Origin: Halocafeteria seosinensis
Lineage: Eukaryota > Sar > Bigyra > Bicosoecida
Assembly (NCBI GenBank): GCA_001687465.1
Contig: LVLI01001393.1
Coordinates: 1 to 16,060, forward strand
Direction of reading: 5' to 3'
DNA: 16,060 nt
Shown piece by piece: positions 1-10,578 of this stretch (positions within the stretch are counted from its first letter, which is position 1; each line of letters starts with the position of its first letter). Below the pieces are notes generated by a model. It did not search any database, had not been told where the DNA came from, and worked only from the letters and a program-made list of their open reading frames with translations. Made by a program: the position numbers and the translations under genes.

Positions 1-3000
1 CTCTTAGTATTCGTGTCTTTACCNCGNACACCGACAGAGTAAATTGTAGCGGGACCCTTGTAACAAGAGCTGCCGGATTTGATGACTGCACTGTAAGAGT
101 CTGAAGAAGCATTCAAGCAGGTAGACTCAGGTGGAAGGTACTGAATACCTTCATGAGACAAGCTCCATCGATTTGAGAAGGAAACGTCCACTCCAGCGCC
201 ACTCTTTACTTCCCAATGGAAGTACATCGCTTTATCCGAAGCACTACTGTTCGTAGTCCATTGGAAGTAGAAATACGCCCATTCAAGCGGATTGACCTCC
301 GAGATCCTCTCAATACCATTTAAGAGTTCTTCCACTGTCGGGTTTGGACCAGGAGAGGGACCTGGCTTCCGTATATTCGCCGATACGCTGAAACTTGCTG
401 GCATATCTGTTGTCGCGCGCACACCAATGATATACGCACATCCATTGCTAAACCATTTTGAGTGGCAAGCATGTGAATCATTATGAGAGATTCTCAACAC
501 AGCTGCCCCTTCGTCCGCCGGGGTATTCCACTGGGCACTCCCAGGTTTCGGTAATGTCGGAGGCGCCGATCCATCGTCTTTAACTGCCAAAATCTCAATC
601 TCCCCTTCTTCGGTTGTCACTTCAATCTCCAAGTCCACTGGGTTGGCAGCGTTAAAGGAATCCATGCGCACACGGTAGTACTCAGATTTTCCTGGATCCG
701 CAGATCCAGGAAAGCTTCTTCCGTCATGAGGCAAAGCAGTAATCGTATTGTCGGTTTCCACTAGGACACCATAGCTTGTGGAAGAATGCTTATCGTAGTC
801 ATAAACACTCACTCTCACCTCACACATACAATGTAACTTGTATGATTGACACGGGCATTCTTCCTGTCTAACCTCATCATCAGAGTATATCGACAGTGAG
901 TCAACCCCAACGGTGGGCTCACGGCTGCTGAAATTGTAACCATCTGGCGCAAACCCCTCTGGATGAGGTCCCAAGGTGACATAGAGATCGGCATCGCCAA
1001 AATCTGTGACCAATCAGCAGGGAAAAAAATCATGAAAAATCTAAAATGATCCAATTGCTAGTAGAGTGATACATACAGGTAAACAGATTAACGTGGATCG
1101 TCTCATTCCTGCTCAAGTCGAGAATCCCAACGAAATAGTTGTAGTGTCCATGTCGCAATAAACCGGCATACGTATTGGATACTGGTAGAGGAAGCGGGTT
1201 TTCCTTGGATCCACTGTAGGAAGCTTCAATACTGTAGTCCACCTGGACGACAGAATGTGCACTAATGGCTATGGAGCAGGCCGAGCCGTTCTTTAGCATT
1301 CCTCGACAATATTCTGACAGGTCACTGTACGGAATCAGCATATTTGTAACTCCAGCAAATCCGCTAGAAGCCGAGTATTGCGCATTGTTTTTGGTGACCC
1401 GCGAGACGCTCCTTTCACTATTTCCGTATAAGTAAAGCAGACGATCCGACTCCGCGTGTATTGCTACATCCTTGTAATTCTCCGTTAACCTCAAAGAATA
1501 AAATGTATAGTCGTCCCCGGGTACACTGTCTTCGCGGACACGTCCAAAGCGCAATGGGATCGTGGCGTTTCCGTTAGGGTTCTCTAAGGTCGCCAGTAAA
1601 TTGAACATGTTCTCTTCGCCTTGTACCCCATCACCAAATACCCCAACCGTATAATTTGTAACGTCTGTTGGAGAAAACTGCACCTTCATTTGGGCGCCGT
1701 TGAAATGTCCCTCTTTGTCGTAGGTGCCAGAAGCGACTTTGACTCGACCATTCTCGTGGTGCAAGCGTGGGAACCGAAGACCGCCACTAGTACAAGTCGC
1801 CACATAAATATTGGAACTACCAACGATCTCATCCAAGGTGAAAATAAGGCTTACTCCGGATTTTGGATGCATATTGAAAAGTGTATAGTATTTCAAAGTG
1901 GCTGTTTCAACCATTCCGGATTGAGGAACGTCTTGCACAAGTCTGTTGGTCGAATTAACTTGTCCCAAATTAACTTCGAGAGTGTACGTCGACGTTTCGA
2001 AGAATCCATACACACTCATGTACACAGGGTGCGGCCACTGGTAATGCTGACTTGAATTAAATATTAGCACAGCTTCATCTCGAAGTCCTATACTCTGCCA
2101 CGTGAAATTATTCCAAGATGGGTACACATTGCTGACACTGACAAACAAATCCGGATCACCACTAAGGGTCTGCAGTATCAGAGAAGGAATAAAGGAACAC
2201 CGTAAACCCTTAACCCAGAGCCCGGTGACCCCCTAGAGACTTACAGTGACGTATATTTGAATAATTGGATCATATGTCGGGGCAGGTCCATCCGGAATAA
2301 ACTTATAATAGTGGTATCCGCCGCCGAAAACAGTTCCCTCTACATGTTCTCCCGCCTTCACCTCAGTGGGAGAACTGGTAGTCTCCTCACTATTAGCAGC
2401 GATTAAAGGGCGGTTACCGAACTTTCGTTCTTTGGTTGACGAATGAAAACGGGAAGTAGACAAGGGACTCCTTGTTTCCAAAGAATGAGTCATCCGAACG
2501 AAATCAGAGTGATAGAATACCTCAAGAATCGCTGACACCGTTTCTTCCGTTGTTCCAGTTACTACCAAACCTTCGGAGCTGCAGTAGCATCGCCAAAGTG
2601 CAAACAGTATGCTCAGATTGTGATGCGCCGAAGTGAATGCCTTACCTTTGAAGAAGTGCCAAAACCGACGCTGAAGGGGTAAATACCTGGTTTTGTCTGA
2701 CCGTTGCACAGTTCTCCGTCTCCTGAGCAGGAGCAGCCAAGTTCTTAGTCTCCGAGGGTCGGACACAGAGGGAAATCGCACCATCCTTTTCTTTCATTGA
2801 CACCCAGCGAATTTCAGGAAATGCTACAAAGTTCGTTGGCATCTTCCTCGACGAACCGATTTCTCGGTCTACGGAAACCATTGGGAAGTAGACTTCCGAA
2901 GGTTCCTCTGGTGATAAATTCATGACTCGTCGGAGTCTCCGTTCAGAATTCTGGATATAGCATGTGACACCCCAGCGCAAGTAGGTGAGAGTGCCTTACA

Positions 3001-3147
3001 AGGTTGAATTAGTGCGTGGTAGTCACTTACCACTCCATGCACTGGAGCAGGAGGGGAGCCCTGATGGCTGCCGTTGGCTGCAGCCTTCTGAAGACAAACC
3101 AGGACTCCCACGGCCAGGATGATGGGATAATAGCGCTGCAGTCGCAT
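1..3147 (-). CDS. Secreted/surface protein: family N-terminal cassette plus about six PPC-like domains (3' partial)
   Basis: Five exons fit in phase: 3031-3147, 2646-2950, 2245-2578, 1077-2169 and 1-1003, with introns of 67-80 nt and donors GTAAGT, GTAAGG, GTAAGT and GTATGT. The last exon is open to the window edge, so the C-terminus is missing; about 950 residues are visible. The start is the ATG at 3147, which begins a signal peptide (MRLQRYYPIILAVGVLVCL). Residues 40-141 carry the family domain (FPEIRW, then LCV, then ENC). From about residue 214 there are roughly six units of 110-135 residues. Several contain a GDPDLFVS or GDADLYVT motif and close on strands such as YMSVYG, YTVGVFGDG or YIIGVRA, which resembles bacterial-type pre-peptidase C-terminal (PPC) beta-sandwich domains. 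Cysteine pairs and N-glycosylation sequons suggest a secreted protein. No protease or other catalytic domain is visible, so adhesion or matrix function is an inference. Bases 24 and 27 are N, leaving two codons unread. Confidence 0.8.
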
Positions 3148-3198
3148 TGTCCTCTTGCCCAAGGTTTCTTCCTCCTACAGAAGCAACTATGGAGTGTG

Positions 3199-3212
3199 CA
3201 ATGCAGGCATTG
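3199..3212. promoter_or_regulatory. 14-bp palindrome 52 bp upstream of the PPC-like gene start
   Basis: CAATGCAGGCATTG has perfect 6-bp arms around a 2-bp centre. Its position in the proximal promoter or 5' UTR suits a dimeric regulator site, but only the symmetry and position support this. Confidence 0.3.
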
Positions 3213-3412
3213 AACCCCCTCTTTTCCTTTTTCTCGGTCGCAAGCGAACTTAAAACCACACAAGAAAGCCCTCGTGCTTTGTATACACCAAACCAACTTT
3301 AAAACCACTTTTTGCCCGGCGTTGGTACGTGCACAACAAAGCCAGCAAACACAAGAGTCTGATATAGGTATCAGCGATGCGCATGTGCTGCGGGAGAATA
3401 AGGGAAATAGAT

Positions 3413-3440
3413 ATCCGGGATGCGATCCCGGGAATCCGGG
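3413..3440. repeat. GC-rich palindromic cluster of ATCC(C)GGG units
   Basis: ATCCGGGAT (3413-3421), ATCCCGGGA (3425-3433) and ATCCGGG (3434-3440) form overlapping inverted repeats. They are followed by CTTTG, as in the hairpin at 15051-15090, where CCGGGCTTTG also occurs. This could be a small structured repeat family or a chance GC-rich palindrome. Confidence 0.4.
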
Positions 3441-3737
3441 CTTTGAAGTCAAATGGACTTACAAGTGCCCAATTCAGGAAACTGAACCATGTATAGCGTA
3501 AAGTAGTGAAGCAACAGAAAACTGGAAGCAAAAAATGTGATTATGGATCTCCAGGTTCTTTCCAATAGAACTTGATTGGGTGTGTGGCTTCAAGCAACAG
3601 AAACAGCATTGGTCACCGAGGGGAAGTTCATTCCTCATCAATCCTGTCGTCACGGCTGCCTCAACCAGTTGGGCTCAGTGGCGCATCGTTGGTAGTTTTA
3701 CCTATGGCATTTCATAGTTCCCAGTTTCACACCTACA

Positions 3738-4897
3738 TCACTCGCAGCTGTAACCCATTAAAGAGAACACTATTGAAGGTGCAATACAGTCCAGCAGCTC
3801 TTGTTTACTGTTAATAAACTCGATCCCCTCGCGATAATGCTGAATAACCTTATTCGTCATGGTTGGGTCGTGCTTGCTTTTGACTGATTCCACGATGCGT
3901 TAGCATAGGTGTGGTGGAACCGAATGGGCGCTTTATCCAAACAGCAAATCGGACAAGAGTTGCGTCAAGGTCAAGAATTATCTTTACAAAACGGGAGAAT
4001 TTGCGCGAAGAGACAAAGTTGATGAATACGAGTACAGCAAAGTTAGTACTTCGCTTACCACACTCTTCAGTGTTATTCATATTCTTGATTTCGTTGTGAA
4101 TCAGTATCCTTACTAGTTCCACTTCGTGCAGCTCCGAATCCTTTGGATTCGGTTCATAGGAATCTTGGTTTTGCTGGGAGTCTAAGTAAGATTCGGCTGC
4201 CCTTTTATCATCGACAGCCTCCTGACCACTGTGATTAAGCTTCAGTTCCTCATCAAAGAATTGATAGTTTCACTGTATTTCTGCAGTTCATTCAAGGTCC
4301 GATCTGTCCAATGACGGTAGCGTTTGGCCTGGGAATCCAGAGGGGACAATACTTTATTCACGTTTTCAAGAGGTTTATGATAACGACTTAGTCTGTGCCA
4401 TGATGTACGTTTTCCATAATAAGTCTCCTTATCGTTGCCATCCAATGCAATTGCTTGATCAAAACACGACCCGGCTTCCTCATAACGACCTAAGCAGCCC
4501 AATGATGCACCTTTCTGTTTATAAGCCTCCGCATAATTGGCATCCACTGCAATTGCTTGATCAAAGCATGAGGAGGCTTCCTCATAACGACCTTAGTGGG
4601 GCAATGATATACCTTTCTGTTTATAAGCCTCCGCATGATTGGCATCCACTGCAACTGTTTGATCATAACACGAGTTGGCTTCCTCATAACGACCTAATCC
4701 GGCCAATAATACACTTCTATTCCTCATATAGAGTGGATTCTGTGGATCCAGTTGTTCAGCCCTCTCAAAATACTCTAGCACCTCTCTGGAATTTCCGCCT
4801 TCACTCCTTTCTCATTCCATTGCTTTGCTTGATCTCTCTTGGCCGAGGATGTGTGAGGAACTGTCTGGGTATGGGTAGCGGAGTAGATGTTGCCCAT
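3738..4897 (-). pseudogene. Decayed tetratricopeptide-repeat (TPR) protein gene
   Basis: The start is the ATG at 4897, giving MGNIYSATHTQT, which fits an N-myristoylation signal (Gly2, Ser6). TPR helices follow (AKQWNEKGVKA, then FERAEQLDPQNP, then repeated LGRYEEA and AEAYKQKG motifs). Three lesions break the frame. A one-base loss (or two-base gain) near 4795-4803 leaves a 33-residue first repeat. An in-frame TAA lies at 4593-4595, where the next repeat encodes a leucine-containing LGRYEEA. A second shift lies near 4254-4272. Downstream, coding is still recognisable (DEELKLNHSGQEAVDDKRA) up to a good donor at 4058. A 175-nt intron (3884-4058) with a GCTAACG branch-site candidate joins in phase to a last exon (3738-3883) ending MGYSCE and TGA. 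The gene was therefore probably functional recently. TPR proteins act as interaction scaffolds; the specific role is unknown. Assembly error could explain the indels but not readily the stop, where several neighbouring bases also differ. Confidence 0.7.
4451..4700 (-). repeat. 102-bp tandem repeats encoding TPR units
   Basis: Near-identical DNA blocks begin at 4451, 4553 and 4655, exactly 102 bp (34 codons, one TPR unit) apart. Identity at the DNA level as well as the protein level suggests recent amplification or gene conversion among units, before or during decay of the gene. The premature stop lies at the boundary of the middle unit. Confidence 0.8.
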
Positions 4898-5679
4898 CTT
4901 TGCCTTGGCTTACAAGAGCTTACAAAAGCCGTTGTAGGTCCGTGTGCCTAAAGATATACCTACTACCCGGTATCTTCCCGAGAAAAAGCTTTTTTTTTCT
5001 TTTTCTTTTTTCACCTGCTGTCTGAGTCAGTCTGGATACAAAATGCTGTTAGGCCGAGGAAGTGCAGCAGAGCTGAGAGTTGCGGTAGGAATTACGGTGT
5101 ATGATCGTGCATGATCCATGCAGCTCTAATCGGGAATGCCAAAGCAATCCGGCACATGAATTCCTACCAGTACTTTCTGATTCATTTGGTCGCTACAATT
5201 ACAACTGCTTGGTTGCGGAACTAAGAAAGAAACCCGGTTCTCTGTAGCATATTGTGAGATGAAAGCGAAGCCTACCAATAAAAGAGGGGGTCACTCCTCG
5301 TGACTACACTGGTACTCGCAGTCCTAGTTGCCACGAGTTTGATGTCGAGGATGCCCAGGGACAAGCCCTGACTCAGTCGGATTGGGGTCACTAGTCCAGT
5401 GAGTTTCAACCTGATTTCTAAGGGACATAAAATGGAGCAATCTCCAAATACCGGGGGGCGGCCGGCGACCGTTCACTTTCGTTTGCGACAAAGCTAAGCT
5501 GACCTTACATTTCCGGTTTCTATATGTTTATATAGCCCACTGTGCCTCTGCGGTGAGGTGGACTAAGGTAGCGTCGTGATTTCATTAGCTTTCGTCGACA
5601 CATGGGTTTCTGGAAGTCCCTCGATTACCACTGGTAGCAGCTGCTCTTGGAACTTGGGGGATCGCTTAAATGGTACCAT
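4898..5679. other. Intergenic region between the TPR locus and a mucin-like gene
   Basis: No supportable gene is seen in these roughly 780 bases. Content includes a T-rich tract at 4989-5012, a TGAGTCA motif at 5023-5029, an inverted repeat CAGGG/CCCTG at 5356-5370 overlapping TGACTCA at 5369-5375, and a short G/C-rich patch near 5452-5472. The right part should hold the 3' UTR of the gene ending at 5680, the left part the promoter of the TPR locus. Confidence 0.5.
4989..5012 (+). repeat. T-rich polypyrimidine tract
   Basis: This is a run of T interrupted by single C residues. It lies about 90-115 bp upstream of the TPR start and is A/G-rich on that gene's coding strand. It is a simple sequence; a promoter role is possible but unproven. 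Confidence 0.6.
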
Positions 5680-8247
5680 TCACGGCCGTGTTCCCGTTAT
5701 TTCTACTTCGTTCATTTCAGAGTTTCCGATTCCATGCGTATTGCCAGGCCTGTATTGACTGGGTGTTCTTCTTAAGCGCCTATAACCGAGGACCAGCGCG
5801 ATAATTACCAAAATTGCCAGACCACCAACAACACCCGCCACTATCGCTGCAGAGGAGGAATCATGGCTACTTGGTTCCGCAGGCCTTTTACTCGGAGTTA
5901 CACTCGGTGTCACAGACCTTGTCGGGGTAATGGAGGGTGTAACAGAGCTGCTAGCAGTGTTACTCGGAGAGATGGAAGAAGAACCGCTTCCAGATGCAGA
6001 GCTGGATGGGGATACTGAAGCGGTTCTGCTTCCAGATGCAGTATTAGACGGTGTCTCAGACCCTGAAGGAGTGACAGACGGGGTATTGCTACTGGAAGCG
6101 CTGTTCGAAGGGGTGACCGAAGGAGTCGACGTTTCTGAGCTCGTCACGGAGGGCGTTGCTGTCTCACTCGGAGTGACGGATGAGGTAATGCTGCTTGTAG
6201 GTGTTACAGACGGGGTAACACTACTACTGCTTGTCTCTGAAGGCGTAACGCTAGAGGAGCTCGTCACGGATGGGGTGACGCTGCTCGTACTGGTAACAGA
6301 GGAAGTAGGACTGCTAGTACTGGTTACGGAGGGAGTCCTTGATTTTGTCGGAGTTACTGAGGGTGTAACAGACGGTGTCCCAGTGTTTGAAGGAGTCGTA
6401 GAGGGAGTCACAGTGTTTGAAGCCGTGGTAGAAGGCGTTCCACTGCGAGACGGGGAAACAGAAGGGCTGCTACTGCTTGATGGTGTTGTTGAAGGGGTAT
6501 TCGAAGTACTGGGAGTCACGGAGTGTGTTGGCGTTCCGGTTCTACTACTGGAGGTAGGGGTAGAGGTACTGCTACCTGATGAGGACGGAGTAACAGAGCT
6601 GCTGCTCGTTTCCGAGGCAGTTACACTAGGGGATACCGTCACTGATGACGTCGGACTAGCGCTACTGCTGCTTGAACCGGTTATGGATGGGGTTGCTGAG
6701 CCTGTGATCGTGGCTGATGGTGTCTCCGAAGGAGTTGTACTGGAGGAAGCAGTCGAAGACGGTGTTACCGAGGGAGTCGCAGTAGTTGACGATGTCTCTG
6801 AAGGAGTTGAGGTGACTGAAGGAGTCTCCGATGGTGTTCCACTACGAGAAGGGGTACGAGACGGTGTTACACTGTTTGATGATGTTGATGAAGGAGTAGA
6901 GGTGATGGAAGGAGTCACCGATGGAGTCCCGCTACGCGAGGGGGTATGTGATGGGGTCACACTACTTGATGGCGTTGACGAAGGAGTCGATGAAGGAGTT
7001 GAGCTGAAAGAAGGAGTCACCGATGGAGTCCCACTACGCGAAGGGCTGCGGGACGGTGTAACACTAGTTGATGGTGTTGACGAAGAAGTTGAGCTGAAGG
7101 AAGGAGTCACAGATGGCGTTCCACTATACGAAGGGGTATGAGACGGCGTTACACTGTTTGATGGTGTTGATGAAGGAGTTGGGGTGAAGGAAGGCGTTGG
7201 CGTTCCGCTGTGAGAAGGGGTATAAGACGGTGTTACACTGTTTGACGGTGTCGGTGAAACGGTTGAGCTGAAGGAAGGCGTCGGCGTTCCACTGTGAGAA
7301 GAGGTATGAGACGGGGTTACACTGTTTGATGGTGTTGATGAAGGAGTGGTGCTGAAAGACGGGGTCACCGATTGTGTTCCACTCGTCGAAGGGGTATGAG
7401 ACGGTGTGACGCTCTTCGATGGTGTAACAGATGGAGTGCCACTATTGGTTGGAGTATGCGTTGGAGTCATAGTGTTCGTAGCCGTAGCGGAGGCGGTCTC
7501 CGAAGACGTAGCCGTGGGTGAAGGAGTCACGGAAGGACTACTACTCTCCGAAGCTGTAGCAGATGGGGAGGCAGAGACTGTTTCGGATTCACCAGCTAAG
7601 AATCTCTCGCCATGCTTCTCGACGTCATCGACCCCGTACGTCGTCAGAAAGCGGAAATACAGCTTCACTCCAACTGAACGGATGCTCTGGAGTTCTACCA
7701 GTAGTTCACCGAGGCTGCAATGGGAAAGACACATAGTATACTCCGATTTGTTCAAGCAATGTACCGTATAAAAATGTTAATCGCATATTATGTCTGACAA
7801 AACACTTACTGTACGACCGAAATTCCCCGATCTGTGGAGAGGCTCCCACTTTTCGGCGGCAAGCTACCACACGCCAATCCGAGTTTCAAATTTTCTCGTT
7901 GGGATTCCCGCGCAAATATACATGCACTAATATTGAAATCTTTCCCTGAGTCCTCGGCTGGTGGCAGTGGTGCCCACCACATTTGAGGCTTCAGCAAGAA
8001 ATGAGAAGCGAAATTCTTGGGCTCTATGGGAACTACCACTTGTCGAGGAACATTCGCCGTTAATTCCACGTTCTTTTGCCATATCCCGCCATTCTGCACG
8101 ACGCATACACTACACAGGGATGCGGACCAGATGCAGCACCTATTGAATGGGGTGATGGAATCGACATACCTCTTGGGAAGCGTCTCCAATAACGATAAAG
8201 AGCCCCAGCAGAAGACCCAGCAAGGTCGCCAATGTGCAGTTCGCCAT
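5680..8247 (-). CDS. Mucin-like single-pass membrane protein with long Ser/Thr/Pro stalk
   Basis: Three exons (8170-8247, 7810-8093, 5680-7714) join in phases 0 and 2 to give 798 residues. The ATG at 8247 is the first after an in-frame stop and opens a signal peptide (MANCTLATLLGLLLGLFIVI, likely cut after GDAS). Exon 2 holds the family domain, with PQMWW for the usual P-x-I-x-W, FNISACIF for the first conserved Cys and LACGS for the second. Exon 3 begins ELLVELQSIRSVGVKLYF. A stalk of about 600 residues is then almost only Ser, Thr and Pro with TPS-based repeats, suited to dense O-glycosylation. A transmembrane helix follows at about 743-765 (AAIVAGVVGGLAILVIIALV), then a basic stop-transfer RRLRR and a tail of about 33 residues ending GTRP. 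It probably projects the N-terminal domain from the cell surface. Donors are GTATGT and GTAAGT; introns are 76 and 95 nt. Confidence 0.85.
6760..7440 (-). repeat. About 90-bp minisatellite inside the stalk (30-residue units)
   Basis: About seven to eight units of roughly 30 residues run in tandem. Each opens SGTPSVTPSF or similar, passes through STPSSTPSNS and closes VTPSHTPSH. Some units are shortened to 28 residues and one is lengthened to 34 by an added STPS block. All length changes keep the reading frame. Repeats like this commonly vary in copy number between strains. Confidence 0.75.
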
Positions 8248-8613
8248 CTTGCTCCCCAAGTCTCCCAAAGAGAACCTTCTTCTCTCCCGGGGCTTAGGAC
8301 TTTAATAATCCATGATGGATGGGTAATGACGACACTACTGCTACTAGCGAACGCCATGTGAGCCACTGAACGCCACTCCATGAAATGCTTCACAGCCCCG
8401 AGTCGCCGACAGACGAGCTGAGAAGCAGTCGTTTCATGAAACGTGTACAGTAGCCGTTGATACGTCAAGATTGGTCGTGCTATTTACTTTGTCATCGTAG
8501 GATACCAAGACTAAATGACGATGGACAGAAAGAAGATGCCCAACATCAGATGTTTTCAAACTATACCAACAACTACCGTGGATTTCCCTGTTTCCCCAGG
8601 AATTCAGCGGCGC
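8248..8613. other. Intergenic region between two mucin-like genes
   Basis: These 366 bases separate the start of the left mucin-like gene from the stop of the right one. No gene is supported. A TACGTCA sequence near 8460 followed by ATTGG (inverted CCAAT) near 8470 is the only regulatory-looking element I noticed. The frame of exon 2 of the left gene stays open through its first intron into this area, but that is not coding evidence. Confidence 0.45.
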
Positions 8614-10578
8614 TTATGCTTCACCTGCGCGGGCATAATCCTCGTTGCTTGCTGAACTCTTCTTCTTGCAATAAACAGCGATTCCGATTAGGAGGGCAAG
8701 ACCAGCAATTCCTCCCACAACGCCACCAGCAATAGCTGCAGTGTCACTGCTACTGTTGTTGCCGCTAGCTCCACCTGTCCCCGGTGAAGCGCTAGTGGAT
8801 GCAGTTATGGAGCCTGATGGAGTGATGGAGGGTGTATGGCTCATTGATGGAGTGATGGAGGGTGTGCCGCTCGTTGAGGGTGTAAACGAAGGCGTGCCGG
8901 TTGGAGAAGGTGTTGGTAGCGCTGATCCACTCGCTGATGGAGTGACATCTGGCGTACCGCTGGTCGAAGGCGTGACTGAGGGTGTACCACTCACAGACGG
9001 TGTCACCGACGGCGTACCTGTCGTGGAGGGGCTATTGGAAGGAGTCCCGCTAACAGAGGGAGTGACAGATGGGGTTCCAGTGGTTGAAGGAGTATGGGAC
9101 GGCGTCACGCTCGCGGATGGAGAGTTCGAGGGAGTCACACTGGCAGAAGGGGAATTGGAGGGAGTACCAGTTGAGGAAGGGGTGTTAGAGGGAGTAACGC
9201 TCGGAGACGGAGTACCAGATGGAGTTACACTGCTTGAAGGAGTGCCACTTGACGTCCCTGTAGGGGTCATAGTACCTGTCCCACTTCCAGATGGCGTCAT
9301 CGAATTCGAACCTGTCATTGAAGGCGTATAACTAGGAGTAGGGGTAAACGATGGAGTCACACTGTTTGTAGGAGTTCCACTCGTAGAAGGGGTATTGGTA
9401 GGTGAAACTGTAATTGAAGGAGTACTCGAGGGCGTTCCAGTAGCCGTCCCGGTGGTCGATGCACTGCTAGACGGCGTCCCCGTGCTAGAACTTGTCTCAG
9501 AAGGTGTCGCCGTTTCAGAAGGACTCGAGGAGGGACTACCGGTGTTCGACGGGGAGCTCGTCATGGAGGCAGTATTTGACGGGGTACCGGACGTTGAAGG
9601 TGTTCCACTCGACGACCCAGTCACACTTGGAGTAACAGAGGGGCTCGCAGAAGATGACGGTGTAATTGTGGTTGATGCCGTCACGCTTGAGGAGGCCGAA
9701 GGAGTTTCGGATGGTGTCTCTGTAACAGACGCGGAAACAGATGGCAATACTGTTGCAGAGGCGGTAACACTCACAGACAGAGTATGACTGGGAGAAGCGG
9801 TTTCAGAGGGCGTGCCACTAGGAGGACTCACGCTTGGACAGGGTGTAGGTGTCGAAGAAGAGTACGACGCATTTACCGAACGGCTAGGTATGGCCGAATA
9901 GGACGCATTCGTGGACAGGAAGTGCGTAGCTGAGTTCCGAAGAGGAAACGGCGATGCATCGTCCAGCGTTCTCGTATGCGAAGTACAAGGGGTCGGAAAC
10001 CGTACAATAACGTTCACAGGAGTCGTAGTTGTACTTTTGAGGCTCACATACACCTTGTCTTTCCTGTAAAACACGGAGAAAGAGAAGTCAGTATGATAGC
10101 ATCTACCAGTATGGTACAATCGCTGCGGGTGACTTACTTTCCAAGGGTTCTTGTGTATGGAGTGACACCGTTTTGTTCATGCAATTCCGTACAAGCTGCT
10201 TCGCCGCCCGCATCTGCCACTGAAACGCAGACACTCACATTGGCGTCTTTTTTCCCGGCTGTTGCTCTTGAAAGCCATCTGATTTCGGGAGCCGATTCAG
10301 TCTCAGGGGGAACTGGTACACTGAAGCGATCAGGAATCCCAGAGTACAGCTTTGTCTCATAGCGATACGCGCAACCATGAGAATGGGACTGCAACATAGA
10401 CAATGAAACAATGTCTCCTTCTTCTAACTTGACTTGGTATCCTCGAAGTAATGCTTACCTGAACTTGCCAAAGTTCTCCAGCTACGGTCAGAGAAGCGGA
10501 CAGGATACTCACGTATGCAAGGATAGCTACTGTACTCCCCGGAGCTTGGTTTCGGTTCCCAAATAGTGCTTTTCCCAT
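8614..10578 (-). CDS. Mucin-like single-pass membrane protein, 606 residues
   Basis: Exons 10459-10578, 10138-10388 and 8614-10063 join in phases 0 and 2; introns are 70 and 74 nt, the second with a TACTGAC branch-site candidate. The start is the ATG at 10578. Its position matches the paralogue at 14709, giving 40 against 41 codons in exon 1. Residues 1-40 include a hydrophobic signal or anchor (STVAILAYVSILSASLTVAG). Residues 41-124 are the family domain (APEIRW, VSVCV, AAC). Exon 3 begins KDKVYVSLKSTTTTPVNVIV. Next come two NASYS segments with N-glycosylation sequons, then a stalk of about 420 residues of SGTPSxTPS-type repeats. A transmembrane helix follows at about 566-588 (AAIAGGVVGGIAGLALLIGI) and a 17-residue tail, KKKSSASNEDYARAGEA. 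It is likely a heavily O-glycosylated cell-surface or wall-associated protein. The ligand is unknown. Confidence 0.85.
8815..9330 (-). repeat. 30-bp-type tandem repeats in the stalk
   Basis: Units of about ten residues based on SGTPSVTPSV and SGTPSNSPST recur through this part of the stalk. They are shorter than the 30-residue units of the left neighbour, so the two paralogues expanded different repeat units after duplication. Confidence 0.65.

Larger units (their letters stand above)
3148..3737. other. Intergenic region upstream of the PPC-like gene
   Basis: This gap lies between the start of the PPC-like gene and the 3' end of the TPR locus, so it probably holds the promoter of the former. 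I see no convincing gene. It contains a palindrome at 3199-3212, a GC-rich palindromic cluster at 3413-3440, and ATTGG sequences (inverted CCAAT) near 3575 and 3609. Open frames on both strands lack domain signals and were set aside. Confidence 0.55.

Noticed and set aside
3027-3531. Overlapping minus-strand frames upstream of the PPC-like gene
   Set aside because: They overlap exon 1 in other frames and show no domain. The ATG at 3147 followed by a signal peptide and phase-consistent exons is the better model.
4490-4687. A minus-strand frame of repeated IKQLQWMPIMRRL units
   Set aside because: It is the out-of-frame reading of the 102-bp TPR repeats. The TPR motifs LGRYEEA and AEAYKQKG are in the other frame.
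5930-7141. A 403-codon plus-strand open frame rich in EGVTDGV-type repeats, with similar frames at 8741-9331, 9395-9787 and 13493-14092
   Set aside because: These are antisense readings of the Ser/Thr/Pro stalks. The repeated codons for Thr, Pro and Ser read as Val, Gly, Glu and Asp on the opposite strand and rarely make stops. They lack signal peptides and domains.
7806-8468. Continuous 220-codon minus-strand frame covering exon 2 of the 5680-8247 gene
   Set aside because: Its 5' half reads through the first intron. The signal-peptide exon lies in another frame and joins at GTATGT/CAG in phase 0, as in the paralogues.
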